NCBI RefSeq assembly: GCF_000321045.1
Contig: NZ_HE578945.1
Span: forward strand, 45,435-81,556
Origin: Phytobacter massiliensis JC163
Lineage (GTDB): Bacteria > Pseudomonadota > Gammaproteobacteria > Enterobacterales > Enterobacteriaceae
Direction: 5' to 3'
Length of the DNA stretch: 36,122 nt
Below, piece by piece: positions 25,289 through 33,726 of the stretch (within the stretch, counting starts at the first letter, position 1; every line of letters starts with the position of its first letter). The translations under genes were made by a program, and so were the position numbers. The notes below the pieces were generated by a model. That model did not search any database. It had not been told where the DNA came from and was given only the letters and a program-made list of their open reading frames with translations.

Positions 25289-26728
25289 ATGAATAACGCG
25301 CAGACACATTTTAAAAACGGCTATGTCTGGACCATCTGCCTGGTCGCCGCCTGCGGTGGCCTACTGTTTGGCTACGACTGGGTGGTGATTGGCGGGGCGA
25401 AGCCCTTTTATGAAGCGTATTTCTCGATAACCGATCCGGCCCAGTCCGGCTGGGCAATGAGTTCAGCGCTGGTGGGCTGTATCTTTGGCGCGCTGATTTC
25501 CGGCTGGTGCGCCGATAAGTTTGGCCGCAAGATGCCGCTTATCCTCTCCGCTATCCTGTTCAGCGCCTCTGCATGGGGAACCGCCGTCGCCAGTAATTTC
25601 GACATGTTCGTGGTCTACCGCATCGTGGGCGGCGTCGGCATTGGTCTGGCCTCGGCGCTGAGCCCGCTCTATATCGCCGAGGTCAGCCCGGCGGAAAAAC
25701 GCGGGCGCTTTGTGGCTGTTAACCAACTGACCATCGTGATTGGCGTGCTGGCGGCGCAGCTTATTAACCTGATGATTGCCGAGCCGGTCGCTACCGGCGC
25801 GTCACAGCAGGCGATTGTTGACAGCTGGAACGGGCAGATGGGCTGGCGCTGGATGTTCGGCGCGGAGCTGGTTCCGGCGCTGGCCTTTCTGGTGCTGATG
25901 TTTTTTGTGCCGGAATCCCCGCGCTGGCTGGTGAAAGCCGGGAAACCGGAGCGCGCCCGCGCCATGCTGCAACGAATTGGCTCCGTGGAATACGCGAGCC
26001 AGACGCTGCGGGAAATCGAGCACACCCTGCAAAAAGACAATCATAAGGTGGCGTGGTCAACCCTGGCGCAGCCGCAGATCAAGCCGATAGTGATTATCGG
26101 CATGGTGCTGGCGGTGTTTCAGCAGTGGTGCGGGATCAACGTTATCTTTAACTATGCGCAGGAGATCTTCGCCTCCGCCGGGTTTGATATCAACGGCACG
26201 CTGAAATCAATCGTCGCTACCGGGATAATCAACCTGGTCTTCACCCTTGCCGCGCTGCCGCTGGTGGACAAAATCGGCCGCCGCAAACTGATGCTGTTTG
26301 GCGCATCCGGCCTGACCGTTATCTACGTGCTGATTGCTGCCGCCTATGGCATGGGCATTATGGGCTGGCCGGTGCTGGTTCTGGTGCTGGCCGCTATTGC
26401 CATTTATGCGTTGACGCTGGCACCGGTGACCTGGGTGCTGCTGTCGGAAATCTTCCCTAACCGCGTGCGCGGTCTGGCGATGTCGTTAGGCACTCTGGCG
26501 CTATGGACGGCCTGTTTCCTGCTGACCTACACCTTCCCGCTGCTTAATGCCGGGCTGGGCGCGGCGGGCAGCTTCCTGCTCTACGGCGTCATCTGCGCGC
26601 TGGGCTTTATCTTTGTTCTGCGCAACGTGCCGGAAACCAAAGGCGTGACGCTGGAAGCGCTGGAAGAACAGCTGGCTTCCCGCCACCTGAAAGCTGATGC
26701 TTCTGCCCGCGCAGGCCGCGTGCAATGA
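25289..26728 (+). CDS. MFS sugar porter (sugar:H+ symporter)
   Basis: A 479-aa member of the MFS sugar-porter family (XylE/AraE/GalP type), inner membrane. Twelve hydrophobic segments are seen. The family signatures are present: GGLLFGYDWVVIGGAK in helix 1, DKFGRK in loop 2-3, RIVGGVGIG in helix 4, PESPRWL after helix 6, QQWCGIN in helix 7, DKIGRRKLM in loop 8-9 and PETKG after helix 12. The start at 25289 follows AGAGGA; an upstream in-frame start at 25229 is inside the intercistronic hairpin. It overlaps yphB by ATGA. E. coli has ABC genes yphD-F in this cluster, so the permease appears to replace them. Substrate unknown. Confidence 0.88.
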   Translation: MNNAQTHFKNGYVWTICLVAACGGLLFGYDWVVIGGAKPFYEAYFSITDPAQSGWAMSSALVGCIFGALISGWCADKFGRKMPLILSAILFSASAWGTAVASNFDMFVVYRIVGGVGIGLASALSPLYIAEVSPAEKRGRFVAVNQLTIVIGVLAAQLINLMIAEPVATGASQQAIVDSWNGQMGWRWMFGAELVPALAFLVLMFFVPESPRWLVKAGKPERARAMLQRIGSVEYASQTLREIEHTLQKDNHKVAWSTLAQPQIKPIVIIGMVLAVFQQWCGINVIFNYAQEIFASAGFDINGTLKSIVATGIINLVFTLAALPLVDKIGRRKLMLFGASGLTVIYVLIAAAYGMGIMGWPVLVLVLAAIAIYALTLAPVTWVLLSEIFPNRVRGLAMSLGTLALWTACFLLTYTFPLLNAGLGAAGSFLLYGVICALGFIFVLRNVPETKGVTLEALEEQLASRHLKADASARAGRVQ

Positions 26729-27576
26729 AAGGCAACACCCTGACGCTGGAAAACGCGCATCTGCGGGTGCGCGTCGACCCGCAAGGTGGCGCGCTGTTAA
26801 GCTGCTTTTCGTTACAACATCAGCAGCCGGTGCTGCGCGAGGGAAGGGGAGAGAAACCCGGCGACTGCGCGCTCTTTCCCATGCTGCCGGTCGCCAACCG
26901 CGTGGCGGGAAACCGTTTTAACCTGCGCGAGCAGGAAGTTACGCTGCCCCGCCATCAGGCGGATGACACCTTCTTCCTGCACGGCGACGGCTGGCTCAAA
27001 CGCTGGGAGGTAGCGGCGAGAGGGCGCGATAGCTGCTCCCTGCGCCTGCGCAGCCAGCATCCCTGCGGCTATAACTATCTGGCCGTGCTGGATTACCTGC
27101 TCGACGGGGCAGCGCTTAAGGCGTTGGTGACTATCACCCACCTCGGCGAGCGGCCCATGCTTTACGGCTGCGGTTTTCACCCCTTTTTCGCCTTTAACGC
27201 CCGGAGTACGGCGCAGTTTCAGGCCAGCGGCTACTGGCCGGAAGGGGAGCAGCATCTGCCGCTGGCCTGGCAGCGCACCATCCCGCCGCAGGCGGACTTT
27301 TCCTCCGCGCAGTATGGCCAGGATGCGTGGCTTAATGTGGGCTATTCCGGCTGGAGCGGCCGTGCGGTAGTGCAGCATGATGTGATGCGAGTCACGCTTT
27401 TCGCGCAAACTCCGTGGCTGATGCTGTTCAGAATGCCAGGTGAGTCATTTCTCTGCCTGGAGCCGCAGACGCACCCGGTCAATGCCCACAACCTGCCGGG
27501 GCAGCCGGGGTTGCGCCTGTTAGCGAAAAATGAATGTTGCCGCTTCGCTCTGCAGATCCGCGTAGATGAGGGATAA
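26725..27576 (+). CDS. yphB: aldose 1-epimerase (mutarotase) family protein YphB
   Basis: A 283-aa galactose-mutarotase-fold protein matching E. coli YphB (290 aa). It has PMLPVANRVAGNRF near residue 55, the catalytic-type histidines in FFLHGDGW and CGFHPFFAF, and the glutamate region CLEPQTHPVNAHN near residue 248. It should interconvert sugar anomers in the cytoplasm after uptake by the permease upstream. Start and permease stop overlap (ATGA), so they are coupled. Together with yphG and the permease it forms an operon opposite the ROK regulator. Confidence 0.88.
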   Translation: MKGNTLTLENAHLRVRVDPQGGALLSCFSLQHQQPVLREGRGEKPGDCALFPMLPVANRVAGNRFNLREQEVTLPRHQADDTFFLHGDGWLKRWEVAARGRDSCSLRLRSQHPCGYNYLAVLDYLLDGAALKALVTITHLGERPMLYGCGFHPFFAFNARSTAQFQASGYWPEGEQHLPLAWQRTIPPQADFSSAQYGQDAWLNVGYSGWSGRAVVQHDVMRVTLFAQTPWLMLFRMPGESFLCLEPQTHPVNAHNLPGQPGLRLLAKNECCRFALQIRVDEG

Positions 27577-27659
27577 ACGGATGTTATTTGGCTGTTAATA
27601 CTCACTTGCGCCAGCCTGCGTTTCCCTCCAGACTATCGCCTCCAAATCGGGAGGGAATC

Positions 27660-28799
27660 ATGGTTTTGCAGTCCACGCGCTGGCTGGCGCTTGCTTATTT
27701 TACCTACTTCTTTAGCTACGGCATTTTTCTGCCTTTCTGGAGCGTCTGGCTCAAAGGCACCGGCTTAAACCCGGAAACCATCGGCATTTTGTTAGGCGCA
27801 GGGCTGGCGGCGCGTTTCCTCGGCAGCCTGCTGATCGCGCCGCGTGTTAACGACCCCTCCCGGCTTATCAATGCCCTGCGCGTACTGGCGCTGATTACGC
27901 TGATTTTCGCGCTCGCCTTCTGGGCCGGAACCCACGTGGCGTGGCTGATGGTAATCATTATCGGCTTTAATCTCTTTTTCTCGCCGCTGGTGCCGCTGAC
28001 CGACGCGCTGGCCAACACCTGGCAAAAACAGTTTCCGATGGATTATGGCCGGGTGCGGGTATGGGGCTCAATAGCCTTTGTGATCGGCTCGGCGGTCACC
28101 GGCAAACTGGTAAGCGAGTTCGACTATCGCGCGATTCTGGCGATGCTGACCCTCGGCGTCGCCTCCATGCTGCTGGGGATGCTGTTACGCCCCGCCATTA
28201 TGCCCGCAGGGGAGTCGCGCGCGCAGGACGCCACGGGCTGGCAGGCATGGCGTGAGTTAATGGCGAAAAACTGGCGCTTCCTTGCCTGCGTCTCGCTGCT
28301 GCAGGGCGCGCACGCGGCCTACTACGGCTTTAGCGCCATTTACTGGCAGGAGGCGGGCTATTCGGCTTCGCTGGTGGGCTATTTATGGTCGCTGGGGGTG
28401 GTGGCGGAAGTGGTGGTCTTCACCCTGAGCAACCGGCTGTTTCGCCGCTTTAGCGCCCGCGACCTGCTGCTGCTGTCGGCAGTCTGCGGCATTGTGCGCT
28501 GGGGACTGATGGGCTGGACCACGGAACTGGCCTGGCTTATCGTCGTGCAGATCCTGCACTGCGGCACCTTTACCGTCTGCCATCTGGCGGCAATGCGCTA
28601 TATCGCCGCGCGCAAGGGCAGCGAAGTGATTCGCCTGCAGGCGGTCTACTCTGCGGTGGCGATGGGCGGCAGCATCGCGCTGATGACCATTTTCGCCGGT
28701 TTCCTGTTCCAGCATCTGCACCAGGGGCTATTCTGGGTGATGGCGCTGGTGGCGGTTCCGGCGCTGTTTCTGCGCCCGAAAATCGCCGCCCAGCCTTAA
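27660..28799 (+). CDS. hcaT: MFS transporter HcaT (3-phenylpropionate transporter)
   Basis: A 379-aa inner-membrane transporter closely matching E. coli HcaT, named as a 3-phenylpropionate permease (predicted function). It begins MVLQSTRWLALAYFTYFFSYG, with GGGAGGG just upstream of the ATG at 27660; a longer reading from 27588 adds residues absent from the family. It contains FFSPLVPLTDALANTW and the late CHLAAMRYIAAR block. In E. coli it is next to the hcaR-hcaEFCBD dioxygenase genes; here these are missing. Its end overlaps the convergent csiE by 4 bases. Confidence 0.93.
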   Translation: MVLQSTRWLALAYFTYFFSYGIFLPFWSVWLKGTGLNPETIGILLGAGLAARFLGSLLIAPRVNDPSRLINALRVLALITLIFALAFWAGTHVAWLMVIIIGFNLFFSPLVPLTDALANTWQKQFPMDYGRVRVWGSIAFVIGSAVTGKLVSEFDYRAILAMLTLGVASMLLGMLLRPAIMPAGESRAQDATGWQAWRELMAKNWRFLACVSLLQGAHAAYYGFSAIYWQEAGYSASLVGYLWSLGVVAEVVVFTLSNRLFRRFSARDLLLLSAVCGIVRWGLMGWTTELAWLIVVQILHCGTFTVCHLAAMRYIAARKGSEVIRLQAVYSAVAMGGSIALMTIFAGFLFQHLHQGLFWVMALVAVPALFLRPKIAAQP

Positions 28800-30073
28800 G
28801 CCTCCAGCATATCGCGAATATGCTGCTGCTGATGGCCGGTCAACGGCCTGTCAGCATGGATAAGCGGAGCGGAAAACAGCGGCAGCGGCGTGGCGTAAGG
28901 GGTAATGATTAACGTCGCGTCGCGCGGCGCGCCATGTTTCTGAAACTCCTGCAGCGGCAGGTACTTGATATTCAGCGGCAGCAGCGTCAGTTCGCGCAGC
29001 TGCCCCTCAATCTCCTGTTCGCGTCCTGGCTCGTCGCCGGTAAGCAGCACCACCTGTTTTTCATGCAGATCCGCCTCCTGCATCAGCCACGCGCCGAAGA
29101 TCACCGCCACCAGCCCGGTCTCCTCATCGCTGAAACGCAGCGCGTACTCTTTTTCCACCACCTGTAGCGCGTCGCGGGTAGTACGCACCAGCCGCGGATA
29201 GAGGCGGAAAACCTCCTCCTGCAGGCTGTCATCAATACCAATACCAAACAGATTGCGGTCCAGCGCCTGGGCGATATGGATATAAAGCTGATCGGTTAGC
29301 CCTTTTTCATCGCTAAAACGCAGCCCCGCCAGGGTACGAAAGCGGGTAATCATTCGCGCGATAGCCTGCTGTAGCCGCCGGTCCTGCTGGTGACGGTCAT
29401 TAAGCGGATCGGGGATGCGCAGCATCATAAACAGCAGCGAGAGAAAGGCGTGCTCGCCCTCCGGCGGCAGGGCGGCGACGCGGCGCTGCCAGTGGCGAAC
29501 GATCTCCCGCGCGGCGGCATACTCCGCGCGCATCTGCGTCCACGCATGCTGCACCGGGTTAAATATGGGTGAAAAGCCCGCGTGGCTTTGCAGCAGACAG
29601 TACTGAAGGTAAAGTCGCAGGAACTGGATGTCGCGGCTCTCAAAAGAGCGTTCCAGCCTGCGGGCACAGAGGTTAATCAGCGCCCGCAGATTGGTGTCGT
29701 CATATAGCGTGCGGGCAACGCCCTGCTGTTTTAACGCCGCCTTTAGGCCAGGGGCGTAATGTTGCGCGATAAACTGCGGGCACAGGCGCAGGCCGCGCCT
29801 CAGCCAGTGTAACAGGCATAAACGCTGGTCCAGAGTTGTGCCTTCAATCCGATAGCTGCCGTCTTGCTGCGATGCGATGGTAAGCCGGTGATAACGCTGG
29901 ATCTCATGGCCGGTGTCGGCTATATCTTGCCGTGCGACCTCCTCGTCCACGCCATTCATGGCGCGTATGATTTCCGTGGTGACACTCTGCCCCGGTAAGG
30001 CGAGCAGTAATAACACCTGGCAGCGGCGCTGCGGACTGGAGAGCACAGATGGTGGGGTCATTACAATAGTCAT
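28796..30073 (-). CDS. csiE: stationary-phase inducible protein CsiE
   Basis: A 425-aa protein matching E. coli CsiE (426 aa), a sigma-S- and cAMP-CRP-dependent protein of unknown function. It has the look of BglG/LicT-type regulators: an N-terminal helix-turn-helix-like region (residues 10-60) and two PRD-like parts (LYLQYCLLQSHAG near 150, LTDQLYIHIAQALDRNLFGIG near 265). A C-terminal segment (LTGDEPGREQEIEGQLRE) resembles a PTS EIIB-like domain. GGAG is 8 bases before the ATG at 30073. The gene converges with hcaT, overlapping it by 4 bases, and diverges from the DUF1007/NicO pair. Confidence 0.92.
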   Translation of the reverse strand: MTIVMTPPSVLSSPQRRCQVLLLLALPGQSVTTEIIRAMNGVDEEVARQDIADTGHEIQRYHRLTIASQQDGSYRIEGTTLDQRLCLLHWLRRGLRLCPQFIAQHYAPGLKAALKQQGVARTLYDDTNLRALINLCARRLERSFESRDIQFLRLYLQYCLLQSHAGFSPIFNPVQHAWTQMRAEYAAAREIVRHWQRRVAALPPEGEHAFLSLLFMMLRIPDPLNDRHQQDRRLQQAIARMITRFRTLAGLRFSDEKGLTDQLYIHIAQALDRNLFGIGIDDSLQEEVFRLYPRLVRTTRDALQVVEKEYALRFSDEETGLVAVIFGAWLMQEADLHEKQVVLLTGDEPGREQEIEGQLRELTLLPLNIKYLPLQEFQKHGAPRDATLIITPYATPLPLFSAPLIHADRPLTGHQQQHIRDMLEA

Positions 30074-30157
30074 CTGTCAGGCTCCAGGAAAGTTGTCAAA
30101 TAAGGATAGCTAAAGGTGGTTGTGGCGAAAGCGCAGCCATTACCCTTTCATTCAGGA

Positions 30158-30171
30158 ATGCCGGGGGGCAT
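30158..30171 (+). promoter_or_regulatory. G-tract palindrome resembling an RcnR/CsoR-type operator
   Basis: ATGCCGGGGGGCAT: six G within an inverted repeat. RcnR/CsoR/FrmR-family operators are G/C tracts flanked by short inverted repeats, and RcnR controls Ni/Co efflux. It lies 26 bases before the DUF1007 gene. The flanks differ from the E. coli RcnR motif TACT-G6-N-AGTA, so the assignment is tentative. Confidence 0.4.
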
Positions 30172-30197
30172 CACAGAATTTTTCCCGTGAGGAATAC

Positions 30198-30836
30198 ATG
30201 CAAGCAGTCAAACAGTATGCCTTAGGTCTTTTTCTCGCGCTTTTATCTTTCGGCGCGCTGGCGCACCCGCACAGTTTTATCCGACTACAGACTCAGGTTG
30301 TCAGTGAAGACAATCAGTTCGTGGCGCTAAAAATGCGCTGGACGATGGATGAGATCACCTCCGCAGATCTGCTGTATGACGCGGGTGACGCCAGGCCCGG
30401 CGATGAAGTCTGGAAAAAGCTGGCGGCAGAGGTGATGGCGAATGTGCTGGGGCAGCACTATTTCACCGAAGTGTGGCATAACGGGCAGAGGGTGAAGTTT
30501 AAAAACCGCCCTGCGGAATATGGCATGAGCCGTGAAGAACACCAGGCGGTGCTGACGTTTGTGCTGCCGCTGGCGACGCCGCAGCCTCTTGCCGGGCAGA
30601 CCTACGTTATTTCCACCTTCGACCCAAGCTACTATGTGGATATGTCCTACGAAGAGGATAAAGACGCCAGCCTGCCGCCAGCCTTAAGCACTGTCTGTAA
30701 GCTTGCTGTCCATACGCCAACGCCCAATGAAGAGACGCTAAGCTTCGCCCAGTCGCTGGATAAAGAGGATGCGCCGCCGGAGGATATGGACCTTGGCAAA
30801 CAGTTTGCCCAGAAGGTGACGTTACAATGTCAGTGA
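30198..30836 (+). CDS. DUF1007 periplasmic protein, partner of Ni/Co transporter
   Basis: A 212-aa secreted protein of the DUF1007 family, often encoded next to NicO-type metal transporters. A signal peptide (residues 1-23) has its hydrophobic core at LGLFLALLSFGALA and probable cleavage after ALA, leaving a mature N-terminus HPHSF with two histidines. Family-type segments are LKMRWTMDEITSADLLYD and FDPSYYVDMSY. The C-terminus is acidic. The start at 30198 follows GAGGAATAC and begins the signal peptide; a frame extension to 30120 has no support. It overlaps the transporter gene by 10 bases. A metal-binding role is inferred from context and the N-terminal histidines. Confidence 0.78.
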   Translation: MQAVKQYALGLFLALLSFGALAHPHSFIRLQTQVVSEDNQFVALKMRWTMDEITSADLLYDAGDARPGDEVWKKLAAEVMANVLGQHYFTEVWHNGQRVKFKNRPAEYGMSREEHQAVLTFVLPLATPQPLAGQTYVISTFDPSYYVDMSYEEDKDASLPPALSTVCKLAVHTPTPNEETLSFAQSLDKEDAPPEDMDLGKQFAQKVTLQCQ

Positions 30837-31807
30837 TCCCGCAGCCCCGTTCCCGCGCGCGTCGCTGGCTGGCGCTGTGGCCGCTTGTTCTGTTTGCGCT
30901 GCTGGCGCTGGCCGGGACTATCTGGCTGTGGCAGGCGTGGCCGCAGGTGATGCTTAAAAGCACGATCTGGCAGCGGGAGGTGAACCAGCAGCTGAGCGGT
31001 CTGTTAAAAGCGGTAGCGGCAAATTCTGGGCAGGCAGGCGGAGTGCTGCTGCTGTTCAGCTTTATTTATGGCGTGCTGCACGCGCTGGGGCCGGGGCATG
31101 GCAAGGTCGTCATCACCACCTGGCTTGCCACCCATCCGTCGAGGCTGAAATCAAGTATTGGCCTGACGCTGGCCGCGTCGCTATTGCAAGGCGTGGTGGC
31201 TATCGTGCTGGTGATTGTGGTACTTACCGTACTTCGCCTTCCGGCAAGGCAGCTTCATCTGAGCAGCTTCTGGCTGGAGAAGGGGAGCTATGCGCTGGTC
31301 GGCGTGCTGGGGCTACTGCTGTGCTGGCGGGCGCTGAAAAAGCTGCGCGGACTGTTACGCAGACCGAAATTTACCGCTTTCACGCCGCACCATGTTCATC
31401 ACGCGGACTGCGGCTGCGGGCATCAGCATCTGCCAGACCCGCAGCAGCTGCAGGAGAGTGACGACTGGCGCGCGCGGCTGGTGATCATCCTCTCAATGGG
31501 GATGCGCCCCTGCTCCGGCGCGATTATGGTGCTGCTGTTCAGTAAAGTGGTCGGGGTTTTTAACTGGGGCATGGCCTCGGCGCTGGCGATGGCGGCGGGC
31601 ACTTCGCTGACGATTACGTCTCTGGCGCTGTTGGTGCATAGCTTTCGCACTCTGGCGGTACGCCTGAGCGCCGTAAAAGCGCCGGTGCTGTGGCGGCAGG
31701 TTGGCTGGACGACGCTGGCGTTAGCGGGCGGGGCGATTTTATTCGTGGCGGCGGTGGTGATGTGGCTGAGCGCGGTGAAGCCCGGCGGCGGGCTCAGGCC
31801 GTTTTAA
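30827..31807 (+). CDS. NicO/RcnA-type nickel/cobalt transporter
   Basis: A 326-aa inner-membrane protein of the NicO family (RcnA-like Ni/Co efflux). Hydrophobic segments number six to seven, the first at residues 15-37. The family motif HALGPGHGKVVI is at 85-96. A His/Cys-rich cytoplasmic loop (H188, H189, H191, H192, C195, C197, H199, H201) resembles the histidine-rich loop of RcnA. A second conserved motif, SMGMRPCSGAIMVLLFS, follows at 223-239. It overlaps the DUF1007 gene. Efflux is the likely direction given RcnA-like form, but metal and direction need experiments. It is not in the E. coli K-12 csiE-suhB interval, where yfhR lies. Confidence 0.85.
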   Translation: MSVIPQPRSRARRWLALWPLVLFALLALAGTIWLWQAWPQVMLKSTIWQREVNQQLSGLLKAVAANSGQAGGVLLLFSFIYGVLHALGPGHGKVVITTWLATHPSRLKSSIGLTLAASLLQGVVAIVLVIVVLTVLRLPARQLHLSSFWLEKGSYALVGVLGLLLCWRALKKLRGLLRRPKFTAFTPHHVHHADCGCGHQHLPDPQQLQESDDWRARLVIILSMGMRPCSGAIMVLLFSKVVGVFNWGMASALAMAAGTSLTITSLALLVHSFRTLAVRLSAVKAPVLWRQVGWTTLALAGGAILFVAAVVMWLSAVKPGGGLRPF

Positions 31808-31836
31808 GTAGGATCGGACAAAGCGCAAAAGCGGCG

Positions 31837-31862
31837 CATTGCTGTTTACCCGGCAATGTTTT
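31837..31862 (+). terminator. probable terminator of the nickel transporter operon
   Basis: CATTGC/GCAATG stem (31837-31842 with 31853-31858), followed by TTTT, 30 bases after the transporter stop. Short stem. Confidence 0.5.
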
Positions 31863-31902
31863 AATTTAGCTGCTCGGTATCGGCTGACGACAAGGAGTCA
31901 TT

Positions 31903-32739
31903 ATGGCCACCCTTTTTCCCTCCTCTTCTGCTTGTAAACCCGCCCTTCCATGGAGATCCACTGTCGCCGGGCTGTTAACGGGTTTGGTTATAATCTTCAG
32001 TTGGCCGAAAATGGCAAACTGGTGGCCGGGCGATCTGATTCGCATCTATCAAGCGATGCCCAATGCCATAGGCCTGTGGGGAACGAAGGTCGGTAACATT
32101 CCTGCTATGTTCTACGGCGAATTGTTGCTGGCCGGTTTTGTTCTCGGGTTGTGTAACCCCGGCTTCTGTAAGTTGCCGATTATCGCCTGGGCTTTGCATA
32201 ACGACCCCGCACCCCGGACGCTGTTTAACTGGCTTTTGCGCGGCTGGGGCTTGCAGTGTGGTTTTCTGGTTCTCGTTTTCTGCCGCCTCGGCTTTCTGGC
32301 GAAAGTCTCTCTGGATACTTTACTGTGGTACTCCGCGTTTTTTAACTATATCTGCTATATCGCCACGCTCGTAGTGGCGTTGCTACTGGTAAGCGATGGC
32401 TGGCGTCTGACAAGAAATTCCGCCATTCAACCGCGTAACCTGCAACTTCCGCTGATCTTCGCTTTAGGGTTTTATCTGCCAGGCCAAATATCGTGGATGG
32501 TGATTATCGGGTGGGAATATGACGACGCGCTGTTGCAATGGCTGTTACTGGCACCCGTTATGGTGGGGATCCTGTGCGCTTATTTCTTGACGGGCGCTAT
32601 CGCTTACGGTGTACGTCATCTGGTAGGGGAGGCGGGCTGCCGGACGTGGCGGGGGCACATTGCGCTGTTTATTGGCATGGTGGTTTTGTGTATCGCGGTA
32701 AACACAATCGTGCGTATCGTGATAAGGCTGGTGAGTTAA
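31903..32739 (+). CDS. unrecognised polytopic membrane protein
   Basis: I do not recognise this 278-aa protein. It has about seven hydrophobic segments (near residues 19-36, 70-95, 108-130, 140-163, 182-202, 208-232, 252-274). A CNPGFCK motif at 84-90 lies within or at the edge of segment 2, and other cysteines are at 11, 119, 127, 151, 225, 246 and 263. AAGGAG five bases before the ATG supports expression. It is 95 bases after the Ni/Co transporter, from which a probable terminator separates it. GC content of lines counted is about 53-57%, a little below its neighbours. Transport or redox function is possible, but nothing seen decides it. Confidence 0.75.
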   Translation: MATLFPSSSACKPALPWRSTVAGLLTGLVIIFSWPKMANWWPGDLIRIYQAMPNAIGLWGTKVGNIPAMFYGELLLAGFVLGLCNPGFCKLPIIAWALHNDPAPRTLFNWLLRGWGLQCGFLVLVFCRLGFLAKVSLDTLLWYSAFFNYICYIATLVVALLLVSDGWRLTRNSAIQPRNLQLPLIFALGFYLPGQISWMVIIGWEYDDALLQWLLLAPVMVGILCAYFLTGAIAYGVRHLVGEAGCRTWRGHIALFIGMVVLCIAVNTIVRIVIRLVS

Positions 32740-32754
32740 CCGCTATAGTTGAGG

Positions 32755-32789
32755 TGTCCCGGATAAGGCGTTACGCCGCATCCGGGACA
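32755..32789. repeat. REP element between the membrane protein gene and suhB
   Basis: Ten-base perfect arms TGTCCCGGAT/ATCCGGGACA around AAGGCGTTACGCCGC, which itself has a GGCG/CGCC inner stem: a standard REP hairpin. It lies between convergent genes and may end both transcripts. Confidence 0.8.
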
Positions 32790-32805
32790 TCTGGTGAGGT
32801 CGGGA

Positions 32806-33609
32806 TTAACGCTTGAGCGCGTCGCTCAGCTCTTCGCGCATGTTACCCAGCATCGCCTTCACCACGCGCGGGTTGCCCGCCACGATGTTGCCGGTGAGCA
32901 TATAGTTATGGCCGCCGGTGAAGTCGCTGACGATGCCGCCCGCTTCACGCACCAGCAGTTCGCCTGCGGCGAAATCCCAGGGCTTAAGGCCGATTTCAAA
33001 GAAACCATCCACGCGGCCAGCGGCAACGTAGGCCAGATCCAGCGCGGCAGAGCCGGTGCGGCGGAAATCGGCGCATTCGGTGAACAGTTTGCCTACGATG
33101 TTGATATAGGTCGCGGCGTGCTGTTTAGCTTTAAACGGGAAGCCGGTCGCCAGAATGGTGCCGTCCAGGTCACGGGCGGTGCTGCCGCGCAGACGGTAGC
33201 CGTTCAGCTGTGCGCCCTGGCCGCGGGTCGCGGTGAAGAGTTCGTTACGCATCGGATCGTAAACCACCGCGACTTCGGTGCGGCCTTTAATACGAACGGC
33301 GATAGATACCGCGAAGTGCGGCAGGCGTTTGATGAAGTTGGTGGTGCCATCCAGCGGATCGATAACCCATTGAACATCCTGATCGGTACCTTCATGTTCA
33401 CCGCTCTCTTCGGTGATGATGGTATGTTGCGGGTAGGATTTGCGAATGGTGTCGATAATTACCGCTTCGGCGGCCTTATCCACATTCGTCACGAAATCGT
33501 TACTGCCTTTCTGGCTCGCTTCTACAGCGTCCGGGGTTTCATAGTTTTTGGCAATTACATTACCCGCCTTGCGCGCAGCGCGCACGGCGATCGTCAGCAT
33601 TGGATGCAT
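32806..33609 (-). CDS. suhB: inositol-1-monophosphatase SuhB
   Basis: Mg-dependent inositol monophosphatase that also acts with the Nus factors in rRNA antitermination. The 267-aa product has the E. coli length and nearly the same sequence. The metal-binding motifs are EESGEHEG near residue 67, [12 protein letters not shown] near 81-92 and [17 protein letters not shown] near 209. It starts [17 protein letters not shown]. It is divergent from trmJ, with a 117-base gap, and its end faces a REP. Confidence 0.97.
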   Translation of the reverse strand: MHPMLTIAVRAARKAGNVIAKNYETPDAVEASQKGSNDFVTNVDKAAEAVIIDTIRKSYPQHTIITEESGEHEGTDQDVQWVIDPLDGTTNFIKRLPHFAVSIAVRIKGRTEVAVVYDPMRNELFTATRGQGAQLNGYRLRGSTARDLDGTILATGFPFKAKQHAATYINIVGKLFTECADFRRTGSAALDLAYVAAGRVDGFFEIGLKPWDFAAGELLVREAGGIVSDFTGGHNYMLTGNIVAGNPRVVKAMLGNMREELSDALKR

Positions 33610-33726
33610 CGGTCTCTCTCACTGGATGTTAAAGAACGGAAAACGGCGCGTATGATAGCAGCGAATTCGAATTATGTCTTCGCTTTATGCTACTATCCGC
33701 GAATAATCTTTAGACGAAGAAAGACA

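Noticed and set aside
32794-33726. Long in-frame extension making a 554-aa TrmJ fusion
   Set aside because: The extension is antisense to suhB and is open only by chance; TrmJ has its own start at 33727 and normal length.
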